A stretch of 64,000 nt of DNA from Bradyrhizobium sp. NP1. Lineage in GTDB: Bacteria > Pseudomonadota > Alphaproteobacteria > Rhizobiales > Xanthobacteraceae. This document shows positions 24,987 to 33,019 of this stretch, piece by piece. The translations under genes and the position numbers were made by a program. The first letter of the stretch is position 1. Each line of letters begins with the position of its first letter. Below the pieces are notes generated by a model. That model worked only from the letters and a program-made list of their open reading frames with translations, had not been told where the DNA came from and searched no databases. The stretch spans positions 1,466,001 to 1,530,000 of the forward strand of contig NZ_CP127385.1 in assembly GCF_030378205.1 (NCBI RefSeq), given 5' to 3'.

Positions 24987-25673
24987 ATGCTTATCGCGCC
25001 GCAGATGGCCGAAATCGCCCAGATGGTCTCGGATCCCGGGCGTGCCAACATCCTCTCGACGCTGATGGACGGGCGCGCGCTCACGGCCGGCGAGCTCGCC
25101 AGGGTCGCGGGCGTCACGCCGCAGACCGCGAGCTCGCACCTGTCGAAGCTCGTCGAGCGCAGGCTGCTCGTGGTGGACAAGCGCGGGCCGCGCCGGTTCT
25201 ACCGGCTGGCGACGGCGGAGATCGCGCAGATGCTGGAGGGCATGATGGTGGTTGCGGTCGCCGGCCCGCCGCGCTTTCGGCCGCCCTCGCGGATCGACGC
25301 CGAGATGCGCCGGGCGCGCACCTGCTACGACCATCTCGCCGGCGAGCTTGGCGTCGCGCTGACCGACAGCATGATCGCGCGCGGGCTGCTCATTCTCGAC
25401 GCCGACGCGGGCGAGCTGACCGCCGATGGCGAGCGGTTGCTGGCCGCCCTGGGTGCGGATCTCGCCGCGCCGCCGCGCAGCCGCCGCGCGTTCTGCCGGC
25501 CCTGCCTCGACTGGAGCGAGCGGCGGCCGCATCTTGCGGGGCGGGTCGGGGCGGCGCTCGCCCACCTTGCCTTCGCGCGCGACTGGATCCGCCGGCGGCC
25601 GCACGACCGCTCCGTCGAGATCACCGAGGACGGCCTGAATGCGTTCAGGGACACATTCGGCGCGCGCATTTGA
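24987..25673 (+). CDS. ArsR-family winged-helix repressor
   Basis: A 228-residue protein. The winged helix occupies residues about 5-80: PGRANILSTLMDGRALTAGE and the recognition helix VTPQTASSHLSKLVERRLLV, then a wing of VVDKRGPRRFYRLA. The C-terminal half is longer than in minimal ArsR proteins and contains a Cys pair in RAFCRPCLDW, a possible sensor site, together with Cys107 in RTCYDHLAGELG. It probably represses the divergent exported monooxygenase and itself. The inducer is unknown. Confidence 0.9.
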   Translation: MLIAPQMAEIAQMVSDPGRANILSTLMDGRALTAGELARVAGVTPQTASSHLSKLVERRLLVVDKRGPRRFYRLATAEIAQMLEGMMVVAVAGPPRFRPPSRIDAEMRRARTCYDHLAGELGVALTDSMIARGLLILDADAGELTADGERLLAALGADLAAPPRSRRAFCRPCLDWSERRPHLAGRVGAALAHLAFARDWIRRRPHDRSVEITEDGLNAFRDTFGARI

Positions 25674-25706
25674 TTTCGGGCGAAAATTTCGTTACCCGCT
25701 GGGGCT

Positions 25707-27011
25707 GTGGAAACGCTCAAAGTACGCGATGCAGGCGATGTCGAGCAGGCGGTGCGATCGGCGATCGCGTCCGATCAGCCGCTCGAGATCGTCGGACAGG
25801 GGTCCAAGCGGCTGATCGGACAGCCGATGGCGACCAATGCCGTGCTCGACCTGTCCGCGCTCAACGCGGTCGTGGCCTATGAGCCGAACGAGCTGATCAT
25901 CACGGTTGCCGCCGGGGCGCCTTTTGCCGACGTGCAGTCGCTGATCGACTCCAAAAACCAGCAATTCGCCTTCGAGCCGGTCGATACCGCCGCCCTGCTC
26001 GGCACGCCGCCGCTTGCCACCATCGGCGGCATGATCGGCGCAGGCCTGGCCGGCCCGCGCCGGATCAAGGCGGGCGGCATCCGCGACCACCTGCTCGGCG
26101 CGCATGCGGTGTCCGGCTTCGGCGACAGCTTCAAGACCGGCGGCAAGGTGGTGAAGAACGTCACCGGCTACGACCTCTGCAAGCTGCTCGCGGGCTCCTG
26201 GGGCACGCTCGCGGTCATGACCGAGGTGACGCTGAAGGTGATGCCGCGGCCGGAAAGCCAGCGCACGCTGGTGCTGCGCGGGCTCGACGACCAGACCGCC
26301 AACCGCGCCATGACGGCAGCGCTCGGCTCGCCCTTCGACGTCACCGCGGCGGCCCATGTGCCGGCGTCAGTGTTCCGCCCCGATACCGGCGGGCTCGATG
26401 CCGACGGGCTGGGCGCGCTGGGCGCGGGCGGGCGGGCGCTGACCCTGCTGCGGCTCGAGGGCATCCTCGCCTCGGTGGTTCACCGCGCCACCGCGCTCGC
26501 CAAGAGCCTCGCCGCGTTCGGTCCGGTCGACCTTCTGGTGGATGAAGCCTCGGCAAGCGTCTGGAGTTCCATCCGCGACGTCAGGCCCTTTGCGGCGCAG
26601 GGCGCGCTCGGCGCCTGGCCGGTGTGGCGGATCGTCTGTCCGCCGGCGGCGGGCGGGGCGCTGGGCGAGCAGCTGGCGCGCGACAGCGGTGGTGACGTCA
26701 TCTACGACTGGGGCGGCGGCCTGATCTGGGCGGCGCTGCCGCCCAAGGCGGACGCCCATGCCGCGCTGGTGCGTCAGCGCGCGGCGGCGGCGGGCGGCCA
26801 CGCCATGCTGGTCCGCGCCGCGGACGAGGTCCGGCGCCAGGTCGACGTGTTCCAGCCGCAGCCGGCGGGATTGGCCGCGCTGAGCGAGCGCGTCCGTGCC
26901 AGCTTCGATCCGAAGCAGATCCTCAACCGCGGCCGAATGACGCGAGGGGCTGGTGTGGCGGTTCAGAAGTCCGCATCATTTTCGCCGCGAGGTCCCAATG
27001 CGGATTTCTGA
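25707..27011 (+). CDS. glcE: Glycolate oxidase, FAD-binding subunit GlcE
   Basis: A 434-residue PCMH-type FAD protein from a GTG at 25707. The FAD domain covers about 1-190 with GQGSKRLIGQP, LATIGGMIGAGLAGPRR and VVKNVTGYDLCKLLAGS, and the family C-terminus is at FDPKQILNRGRM. The last 20 or so residues (after RGRM) and the TGA stop lie in an inverted-repeat element (26951-27026), so the native tail seems to have been replaced by repeat-derived sequence. Two palindromes then separate it from glcF. It partners GlcD and GlcF in glycolate dehydrogenase. Confidence 0.93.
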   Translation: METLKVRDAGDVEQAVRSAIASDQPLEIVGQGSKRLIGQPMATNAVLDLSALNAVVAYEPNELIITVAAGAPFADVQSLIDSKNQQFAFEPVDTAALLGTPPLATIGGMIGAGLAGPRRIKAGGIRDHLLGAHAVSGFGDSFKTGGKVVKNVTGYDLCKLLAGSWGTLAVMTEVTLKVMPRPESQRTLVLRGLDDQTANRAMTAALGSPFDVTAAAHVPASVFRPDTGGLDADGLGALGAGGRALTLLRLEGILASVVHRATALAKSLAAFGPVDLLVDEASASVWSSIRDVRPFAAQGALGAWPVWRIVCPPAAGGALGEQLARDSGGDVIYDWGGGLIWAALPPKADAHAALVRQRAAAAGGHAMLVRAADEVRRQVDVFQPQPAGLAALSERVRASFDPKQILNRGRMTRGAGVAVQKSASFSPRGPNADF

Positions 27012-27026
27012 ACCAAAGCCACACCA
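26951..27026. repeat. Palindromic repeat overlapping the 3' end of glcE
   Basis: Left arm 26951-26976 (TGGTGTGG ... TTCAGAAGTCCGCAT) and right arm 26998-27026 are inverted copies, differing by one substitution and three extra bases. The right arm contains the glcE stop at 27009-27011. It looks like a small mobile palindromic element inserted into the operon. Confidence 0.8.
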
Positions 27027-27039
27027 GGTCAATAAGTTA

Positions 27040-27114
27040 CTAGTGTCCTTCGATTCCGACGTTCGCAATCGAAGGCGCCGCGGTGTCGTGCGAACGTCGG
27101 AATCGGGACACTAG
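27040..27114. repeat. Palindromic repeat immediately upstream of the glcF start
   Basis: Left arm 27040-27067 and right arm 27089-27114 match as an inverted repeat (CTAGTGTCC ... GATTCCGACGTTCGCA), with a two-base difference in length. It ends four bases before the glcF ATG, so it occupies the place of the normal ribosome-binding site. Related palindromes are common between genes in Bradyrhizobium (from memory; not checked). Confidence 0.82.
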
Positions 27115-27117
27115 CCG

Positions 27118-28434
27118 ATGAAGACCGAGTTCTCGCTCGCGCAACTGGCCGACCCCGATATCGCCGAGGCCGACAAGATCCTGCGCGCCTGCGTGCATTG
27201 CGGTTTCTGCACCGCGACCTGCCCGACCTATGTGCTGCTTGGCGACGAGCTCGATAGTCCGCGCGGCCGCATTTACCTGATCAAGGAGATGCTGGAGAAG
27301 GATCAGCAGCCGACGGCCGAGGTGGTCAAGCATATCGATCGCTGCCTGTCCTGCCTCGCCTGCATGACGACCTGCCCGTCGGGCGTGAACTACATGCACC
27401 TCGTCGACCAGGCGCGGGTCCGGATCGAACAGCAGTATGCGCGGCCCTGGCCTGAGCAGGCCTTGCGCGCCGTGCTGGCGCTCGTGCTGCCGCGGCCGGA
27501 GCTGTTTCGCGCCAGCATGATCCTGGCGCGGCTGGCGCGCCCGCTCGCGAGCCTCTTGCCGACCCCCAAGGCGCCGACGCCGGTGCCAAATTTCTTCAGG
27601 CGAATCAAGGCGATGCTGGCGCTCGCGCCGGACCGCCTGCCGCCGCGGGGAGCCGCTTCGGGGAGCGTTTTTCTGGCGCAGGGTACGCGCCGCGCGCGCG
27701 TTGCGCTGCTGCAGGGCTGCGCGCAGCAGGTACTGGCGCCGCGCATCAACCAGGCTGCCGTCAACGTGCTGACCCGCCACGGCGTCGAGGTCGTGCTGGT
27801 CAGGGACGAGCAATGCTGCGGCGCGCTGACCCACCATCTCGGTCGCGACGACGACGCGCTGATGCGCGCGCGTGCCAACATCCGCACCTGGACGGCGGAG
27901 GCCGACCGAGGCGGCCTCGACGCCATCCTGGTGACGACGTCGGGCTGCGGCACGGTGATCAAGGACTATGGATACATGCTGCGCGAGGACGCCGAATATG
28001 CCGCGCGCGCGGCACGGGTCGCGGCGCTGACCAAGGATATCACCGAGTATCTCGCCGGCATCGAGCTTGCGAAATCACAGCAGCGGGGCGACGTCGTCGT
28101 CGCCTATCATGCGGCTTGTTCGCTGCAGCACGGGCAGAAAATCACGCAGGCCCCGAAAGAATTGCTTTCCAAGAACGGATTCGTGGTGAAAGATATACCC
28201 GAGAGCCATTTGTGCTGCGGTTCGGCGGGGACTTATAACCTACTCCAGCCCGACATTGCGGACAGGTTGCGCGAGCGCAAGGTCGCCAACATCGCAAGCG
28301 TCGGGCCTGACATGATCGCTGCGGGCAACATCGGATGCATGGTGCAGATTGCCGGCGGCACGTCAGTTCCTGTTGTGCACACGATTGAGCTTCTCGATTG
28401 GGCGACGGGCGGTCCCCGGCCGGGATCGGATTGA
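27118..28434 (+). CDS. glcF: Glycolate oxidase, iron-sulfur subunit GlcF
   Basis: A 438-residue protein with two 4Fe-4S motifs: CVHCGFCTATCP (from about residue 24) and CLSCLACMTTCP (about 75). Two CCG domains follow, with DEQCCGALTHH and ESHLCCGSAGTYN. It passes electrons from the GlcD/GlcE flavins to the quinone pool. The start MKTEFSLAQLADPD is the usual GlcF N-terminus, so the ATG at 27118 is right, yet no Shine-Dalgarno precedes it because the palindrome 27040-27114 lies directly before. Reduced or structure-dependent translation is possible. Confidence 0.95.
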   Translation: MKTEFSLAQLADPDIAEADKILRACVHCGFCTATCPTYVLLGDELDSPRGRIYLIKEMLEKDQQPTAEVVKHIDRCLSCLACMTTCPSGVNYMHLVDQARVRIEQQYARPWPEQALRAVLALVLPRPELFRASMILARLARPLASLLPTPKAPTPVPNFFRRIKAMLALAPDRLPPRGAASGSVFLAQGTRRARVALLQGCAQQVLAPRINQAAVNVLTRHGVEVVLVRDEQCCGALTHHLGRDDDALMRARANIRTWTAEADRGGLDAILVTTSGCGTVIKDYGYMLREDAEYAARAARVAALTKDITEYLAGIELAKSQQRGDVVVAYHAACSLQHGQKITQAPKELLSKNGFVVKDIPESHLCCGSAGTYNLLQPDIADRLRERKVANIASVGPDMIAAGNIGCMVQIAGGTSVPVVHTIELLDWATGGPRPGSD

Positions 28435-28508
28435 TCGACTGGCCGCGGACAGACAGGACAACGCGACTTGCCCGATTGGCATTGTTCGGCGGCAACAGGA
28501 GGACCACG

Positions 28509-28904
28509 ATGGCTAAGGCAAAAAAGAAGAAAGCTAAAAAGGCTAAAAAGAAAAAAGTTGTAGCGGCGAAGAAGAGGTCCGCGAAAAAGTCTGCCAAGAA
28601 GTCGGTGAAGAAATCGGCGAAGAAATCCGCCAAGAAGGCGAAGAAGGCCGCGAAGAAATCCGCCAAGAAGGCCGCCAAGAAGGCCGCGCCAAAGAAGGCT
28701 GCACCAACGAAGGTTGCGAAGAAGAAGGCGGCAAAACGCAGCGCCCCGAAGAAGGCGGCCGCTCCGCCTGCTCCTGTGAGCTCAGCGCCGGAAGAAGCTC
28801 CTGCGCCGGCCGCCCCGAGCTGGGCGACGCCGAGCCCAGCCCCAAGCCCGGCGCCCTCCTGGGACGAGCATAACGCTTCGAGCTCGGGCGAGCACGAGAA
28901 CTGA
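28509..28904 (+). CDS. Histone-H1-like lysine/alanine-rich protein
   Basis: A 131-residue, low-complexity protein. About 85 residues consist of repeated K-K-S-A-K-K / A-A-K-K units, resembling the C-terminal tail of histone H1 and bacterial AlgP/Hc1-like proteins. A Pro/Ala/Ser-rich acidic tail follows, ending EHEN. It is expected to bind DNA or RNA electrostatically. The ATG at 28509 follows AGGAGG. It is monocistronic with a strong terminator. The repeats make the length prone to variation between strains. Confidence 0.85.
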   Translation: MAKAKKKKAKKAKKKKVVAAKKRSAKKSAKKSVKKSAKKSAKKAKKAAKKSAKKAAKKAAPKKAAPTKVAKKKAAKRSAPKKAAAPPAPVSSAPEEAPAPAAPSWATPSPAPSPAPSWDEHNASSSGEHEN

Positions 28905-28950
28905 GCGAGAGCTGACAATGGCGTCCGGCGTCAGCCGGCGCTTTGATTCC

Positions 28951-28985
28951 GGGGCCGCAGCGCGACGGACGCTGCGGCCCCTTTT
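28951..28985 (+). terminator. Intrinsic terminator after the lysine-rich protein
   Basis: GGGGCCGCAGCG and CGCTGCGGCCCC form a perfect 12-bp stem around seven bases, followed by TTTT. Confidence 0.93.
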
Positions 28986-29334
28986 GCATCAGTGGGTCCG
29001 AATCACGCCGACCGTCCGCCGCCGACATCAGGTGATTCGCCGAGGCCGTACAGGCACGGGCCGCGACCGTCCGGCCATGAGGCGCGGCCGTCCTGACGGG
29101 CCACAACATCGGTCAATCTTGTTGTCGGAATGCAACACATTCCGACAACCTTTCGTGGACGGCGAATTCCGCTCAAAAAGGCGGCAGATGCTCGTCTTTT
29201 TTGCTTCCCGCTCGTGATGACGCGCCTCAGATTGCAGTCGGGCTTAAACGTTCGGTTGCAGCCAGGGCCCACGCCGCCTGTCGTTCGGCAGAGCGCATCC
29301 TGGCTGGTCTTGGAAAAGGGTGATGGGGATCGTC
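28986..29334. other. Leader region of the TorF porin, 350 bases without a gene
   Basis: No protein-coding frame is convincing. It holds one perfect hairpin: GTTGTCGGAATG-CAACA-CATTCCGACAAC at 29121-29149, with 12-bp arms. It lies 185 bases before the porin start and lacks a clear T-run, so it could be a leader structure, an operator or a small terminator. Nothing else was recognised. Confidence 0.5.
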
Positions 29335-30366
29335 ATGAAGAAAGTCGCTTTGTTGGCAACGGCGCTGACAATGATTTCGGGTTCGGTTCTGGCGGCAGAC
29401 ATGCCGGTGAAGGCTGTGAAGGCTCCGCCGCCCGCGCCATTCGATCCCTGGGATGTCGCCTTCGGCAGCGCCATCATGAACGATTACGTGTTCCGCGGCG
29501 TCACCCAGTCCAACCACAAGCCGTCGGTCGCCGCCTATTTCGAGCCGCGCTACAACGTCAACAAGGACCTGCAGCTCTACATCGGCACCTCGGCGGAAAG
29601 CATCTCCTTCCCGAACCGCGCCGCGGCGGAGGTCGACATCTACGGCGGTATCCGCCCGACCTTCGGCATGTTCGCCTTCGACTTCGGCGTGTGGGGCTAT
29701 CTCTATCCCGGCGGCCAGTGCTTCGGCGGCGCCGGCCCGCTCACCAACAGCTGCGCGGCCTTCGGCCAGGGCACCGATTTCGGGCTCGGCAACGGCCTGC
29801 CGATCAACGGCAACTTCGCCAAGAGGAACGCCAGCTTCTACGAAGGCTACGCCAAGCTCAACGTCACCCTCAACGACCAGTGGCAGGTCGGCTTCAACGA
29901 GTTCTACTCGCCGAACTTCCTGAACCTCGGCGCCTGGGGCAACTACTCCTCGGTCACCGCGAAGTGGACCGCGCCGAGCACGACCTTCGGCTCGAGCGGC
30001 GTCGGCATGTACGTCTCCGGCGAGTTCGGCCGGCAGTGGCTCGGCACCTCCGACGCGTTCTACGGCACCACGACGGCCACGGCGTTCGGCGGGCCGTTCC
30101 CGCTCGGCATTCCCGAGCCGAGCTACAACACCTGGAATATCGGCGTCGGCTTCACCTACAAGGTCTTCACGCTCGATATCCGCTACTCGGACACGAACCT
30201 GTCGAAGGCGTCCTGTAACGCCTTCACCAGCGATTACTCGACCACCAGCTTCAGCCCGTCCAACATCACCGCGATCAACCCTGGCGGCTTCGGCTCCAAC
30301 TGGTGCGGCGCGACCGGCATCGTCAAGCTCTCGGCCGACCTGACGGCAATGTCGAATCTGAAGTAA
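29335..30366 (+). CDS. TorF-family putative porin
   Basis: A 343-residue outer-membrane protein. The ATG at 29335 gives MKKVALLATALTMISGSVLA, a signal peptide. The mature protein starts near ADMPVKA and shows the family signature around FGSAIMNDYVFRGVTQSNHK, followed by alternating strands with aromatic girdles (GVWGYLYPGG, NTWNIGVGFTYKVF). Three or four cysteines (in GGQCFGG, NSCAAF, SCNAF, WCGAT) could form disulfides. Members are general or solute-specific beta-barrels; the substrate is unknown. A terminator follows, and an HPP protein lies downstream. Confidence 0.9.
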   Translation: MKKVALLATALTMISGSVLAADMPVKAVKAPPPAPFDPWDVAFGSAIMNDYVFRGVTQSNHKPSVAAYFEPRYNVNKDLQLYIGTSAESISFPNRAAAEVDIYGGIRPTFGMFAFDFGVWGYLYPGGQCFGGAGPLTNSCAAFGQGTDFGLGNGLPINGNFAKRNASFYEGYAKLNVTLNDQWQVGFNEFYSPNFLNLGAWGNYSSVTAKWTAPSTTFGSSGVGMYVSGEFGRQWLGTSDAFYGTTTATAFGGPFPLGIPEPSYNTWNIGVGFTYKVFTLDIRYSDTNLSKASCNAFTSDYSTTSFSPSNITAINPGGFGSNWCGATGIVKLSADLTAMSNLK

Positions 30367-30388
30367 CATCGTCACGCGATTTGTGCGA

Positions 30389-30419
30389 AGAGGGCGGCGG
30401 AGCAATCCGCCGCCCTTTT
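30389..30419 (+). terminator. Intrinsic terminator after the TorF porin
   Basis: AGGGCGGCGGA-GCAA-TCCGCCGCCCT forms a perfect 11-bp stem followed by TTTC. Confidence 0.93.
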
Positions 30420-30438
30420 CTTTCCGAACCGGATATCG

Positions 30439-30903
30439 ATGAAGTTTCTCTGGCATGAAGGCGCCGTTGCGGGTGCGGGGGTTGCCCTTGCGATCGGCGC
30501 CATGGAGTGGTTCTCGTTCACCTCCCACTATCCGCTCGCCGTGATCCCCTTCGCGACATCGATCGCGCTGGTGATCGGCTCGCCCGACGCCGAGCCGGCG
30601 CAGCCGCGTGCTCTGATCGGCGGACATCTGGTGTCGACCCTGGTCGGGCTTGCCGTCGTCCAGCTGACCGGGCCAAGCGCCTGGGCTGCGGCCATGGCCG
30701 TCGGGCTCGCCATCCTCGCGATGTACCTGACCGCGACGTTTCACCCGCCGGCAGGGATCGATCCGCTGCTCGTGGTCTCCAACGGTCTCCCCTGGTCGTT
30801 TCTGCTGAAGCCGGTGCTCGCCGGCGCCTTGCTGCTGACCTTCTTTGCCTGGTTCTGGCACCGTGGGGTGCGGCGAAGGCCGTGGCCGCAGCGCTGGCTG
30901 TAG
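30439..30903 (+). CDS. HPP-family integral membrane protein
   Basis: A 154-residue protein with about four hydrophobic segments and the namesake motif TFHPPAGIDPLLVV near residue 105. HPP proteins have been linked to nitrite transport and other small-molecule functions; the role here is not known. It begins only 20 bases after the porin terminator, so it needs its own promoter or depends on read-through. Confidence 0.9.
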   Translation: MKFLWHEGAVAGAGVALAIGAMEWFSFTSHYPLAVIPFATSIALVIGSPDAEPAQPRALIGGHLVSTLVGLAVVQLTGPSAWAAAMAVGLAILAMYLTATFHPPAGIDPLLVVSNGLPWSFLLKPVLAGALLLTFFAWFWHRGVRRRPWPQRWL

Positions 30904-30948
30904 CGCGCCGGCTCTGGTTGAGCGCGAGGCGCCGCCCCCTTGGAGCGG

Positions 30949-32694
30949 CTACTTGGCGGCCTCGCTCTGCGGCACCTGCAGCACGGCGCGTTCGCCCTGT
31001 CGCGCCAGCACCAGCCGGCGGCTGTGGAAAGCCACCAGCGTGGAGCGGTGGCCGATCGAGACGATTGCGGTGTCAGGCAGCCGTTCCTCGAGCAGCCGGT
31101 AGAGCGCGGCCTCCGAGGCTTCGTCGAGCGAGGCGGTGGCCTCGTCGAGAAACAGGTACTGCGGAGCATGCAGCAGTGCGCGTGCAAGTCCGAGCCGCTG
31201 CTGCTCGCCGAGCGACAGCATCCGGTTCCAATGGGTGTCCTCGTCGAGCCGTTGCGCGAGCTCGGGCAAGCCCACCGCGCTCACGGCTGCGGCGATCTGC
31301 TCCTGCCCGAAAGTCTCGCTTGGTGACGGATAGGCCACCGCATCCTTGAGCGCGCCAATCGGGAAATAGGGGCGCTGCGGCAGCATCATCAGCGTCGCCT
31401 TGGGCGGGATCACGATCTCGCCCGCGCCGAACGGCCAGACTCCGGCGATGGCGCGGAACAGTGTCGACTTGCCGGCGCCCGAGGGGCCGGTGACCAGCAC
31501 ATGGTCGCGGCTGCGGATCGCGATGCCGTCGGCTGAAACCAGTGGCGCCCCGTTCGGCAGGTTGACGAGGAGTTCGTCGAGCTCGATGGCGTCGCGGCCG
31601 CCTGATGACGCAAGCTTGATCGGTGCCGCCGAACCGGCAACCGCCGCGGCGCTGTCGATCGACATTTCAAAGCCGTCGAGACGCGCGACCACCGCGCGCC
31701 ACTCCGCCAGCGTCCGGTAGATCGTGACGAAGAACGACAGCGCCTTCTGCACGCTGCCGAAGGCGCTGGCTGTCTGCATCAGGCCGCCGAGCTGGATCTT
31801 GCCGGCGAAATAGGCCGGCATCGCCAGGATGAAGGGGAAGATCACGGCGGCCTGCGCGTAGCTCTGGGTAAAGGCCGTCAGCCGCTTGGTGCGGCTCATG
31901 ATGGCGTACCAGTTGTTGATCACCCGGCTGAAGCGCTGCGAAAGCCGCTCGCGCTCCGCGCTCTCGCCGCGCAACAGCGCGATCTGTTCGGAATTCTCGC
32001 GCGTGCGGACCAGGTTGAAACGGAAGTCGGCCTCGAAGCGCTGCTGCTCGAACGACAGGTTGACCAGCGGCGAGCCGATCCATTGCGTCAGCGCGGTGCC
32101 GAAGATCGCATAGATCAGCGCGCCCCACACCAGATAGCCGGGGATCGCGAATTCGCGGCCGAACATCGTCAGCGGCGCTTCCGCGGAAATGCCCCACAGG
32201 ATCACCACGAACGACGCCAGCGACACGATCGAGGAGAGCAGGCCGACGCCGATGCCGAGCGTCTGCTCGACGAACAGCCTGACGTCGTCGGCGATGCGCT
32301 GGTCGGGGTTGTCGGCCGCATCGCCCCGAAGCTGCATGCGATAGTGGTTGGCGCCATGCAGCCACTCGCCGAGATAGCGGCTGGTCATCCAGCGGCGCCA
32401 GCGGATCTGCAGCCATTGATTGAGATAGAGCTGGTAGATCGAGAGCACGACGTTGATCGCCGCGAGGATCGTGAACAGGCCGAGGCCGGAGATGACCCCG
32501 TTCCAGTTCTTGTCCTGAAGGTCGTTGTAGAAGCGATTGTACCAAAAGTTCACCAGCACATCGATTCCGACCAGTGCGAGCTCGATCGCGATGACGGCCG
32601 CAAGCAGCGTGCGGCCGGCGAGCTTGTCCTCGGAACGGAAATAGGGAACGGCGATCCGCCATACGATCGCGAGCGTTGCGCGAATGTTGTTCAC
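30949..32694 (-). CDS. SbmA/BacA-related ABC exporter (fused membrane and ATPase domains)
   Basis: A 581-residue half-transporter. The N-terminal ABC_membrane_2 domain (about 20-330) has six hydrophobic segments and the hallmark FWYNRFYNDLQDKNW. The ATPase shows Walker A GPSGAGKST, signature LSLGEQQR and Walker B LFLDEATAS, with H-loop His in SIGHRSTL. All catalytic parts are intact. Relatives include BacA/BclA-like peptide or vitamin B12 and fatty-acid transporters. In Bradyrhizobium, BclA protects against host peptides, but I cannot tell whether this is that gene or another paralogue. Confidence 0.9.
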   Translation of the reverse strand: MNNIRATLAIVWRIAVPYFRSEDKLAGRTLLAAVIAIELALVGIDVLVNFWYNRFYNDLQDKNWNGVISGLGLFTILAAINVVLSIYQLYLNQWLQIRWRRWMTSRYLGEWLHGANHYRMQLRGDAADNPDQRIADDVRLFVEQTLGIGVGLLSSIVSLASFVVILWGISAEAPLTMFGREFAIPGYLVWGALIYAIFGTALTQWIGSPLVNLSFEQQRFEADFRFNLVRTRENSEQIALLRGESAERERLSQRFSRVINNWYAIMSRTKRLTAFTQSYAQAAVIFPFILAMPAYFAGKIQLGGLMQTASAFGSVQKALSFFVTIYRTLAEWRAVVARLDGFEMSIDSAAAVAGSAAPIKLASSGGRDAIELDELLVNLPNGAPLVSADGIAIRSRDHVLVTGPSGAGKSTLFRAIAGVWPFGAGEIVIPPKATLMMLPQRPYFPIGALKDAVAYPSPSETFGQEQIAAAVSAVGLPELAQRLDEDTHWNRMLSLGEQQRLGLARALLHAPQYLFLDEATASLDEASEAALYRLLEERLPDTAIVSIGHRSTLVAFHSRRLVLARQGERAVLQVPQSEAAK

Positions 32695-33019
32695 AGATCA
32701 CGGTCTCCTGAAGAATCGGCCTAAAGGCCTGAGCGAATGCGGGAATCCGGCGAGATCAAGTCGTTGCTTAGACTAAAGTTCTAAACGTCGTGATCCGGGT
32801 TTGCTTGTATGCCCCGCGAGCTAGACCCTAGCATGAGCGCAACGGCGAGGGGTGGGGGCGCCTTCGATTTCGCGAGGTTTTGAGCGGATTTCGGCCAGCT
32901 TTGCCGAATTCGTGACGCCCGCCTCGCACACAGCAGGGGCACCTCCGCGATCGCGCCTGGCATGCCTGATTCCACCACGCGGGATCAGCTGCCGCAAAAT
33001 GGCGTGGGGAGGAAGCCAG
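32695..33019. other. Divergent intergenic region between the ABC exporter and lldP
   Basis: 325 bases without a convincing gene. A short frame at 32781-32978 looks random. Around 32768 TTAGA-CTAAAGT-TCTAA forms an inverted repeat of 5 bases, a possible operator. Promoters for both genes must lie here but I do not see clear hexamers. Confidence 0.35.

Noticed and set aside
28398..28508. In-frame upstream extension of the lysine-rich protein
   Set aside because: The AGGAGG site directly before 28509 and the sudden change to the K/A repeat support the later start.
32781..32978. 65-codon minus-strand ORF upstream of lldP
   Set aside because: No ribosome site, no similarity recognised, and it lies in the divergent promoter region.
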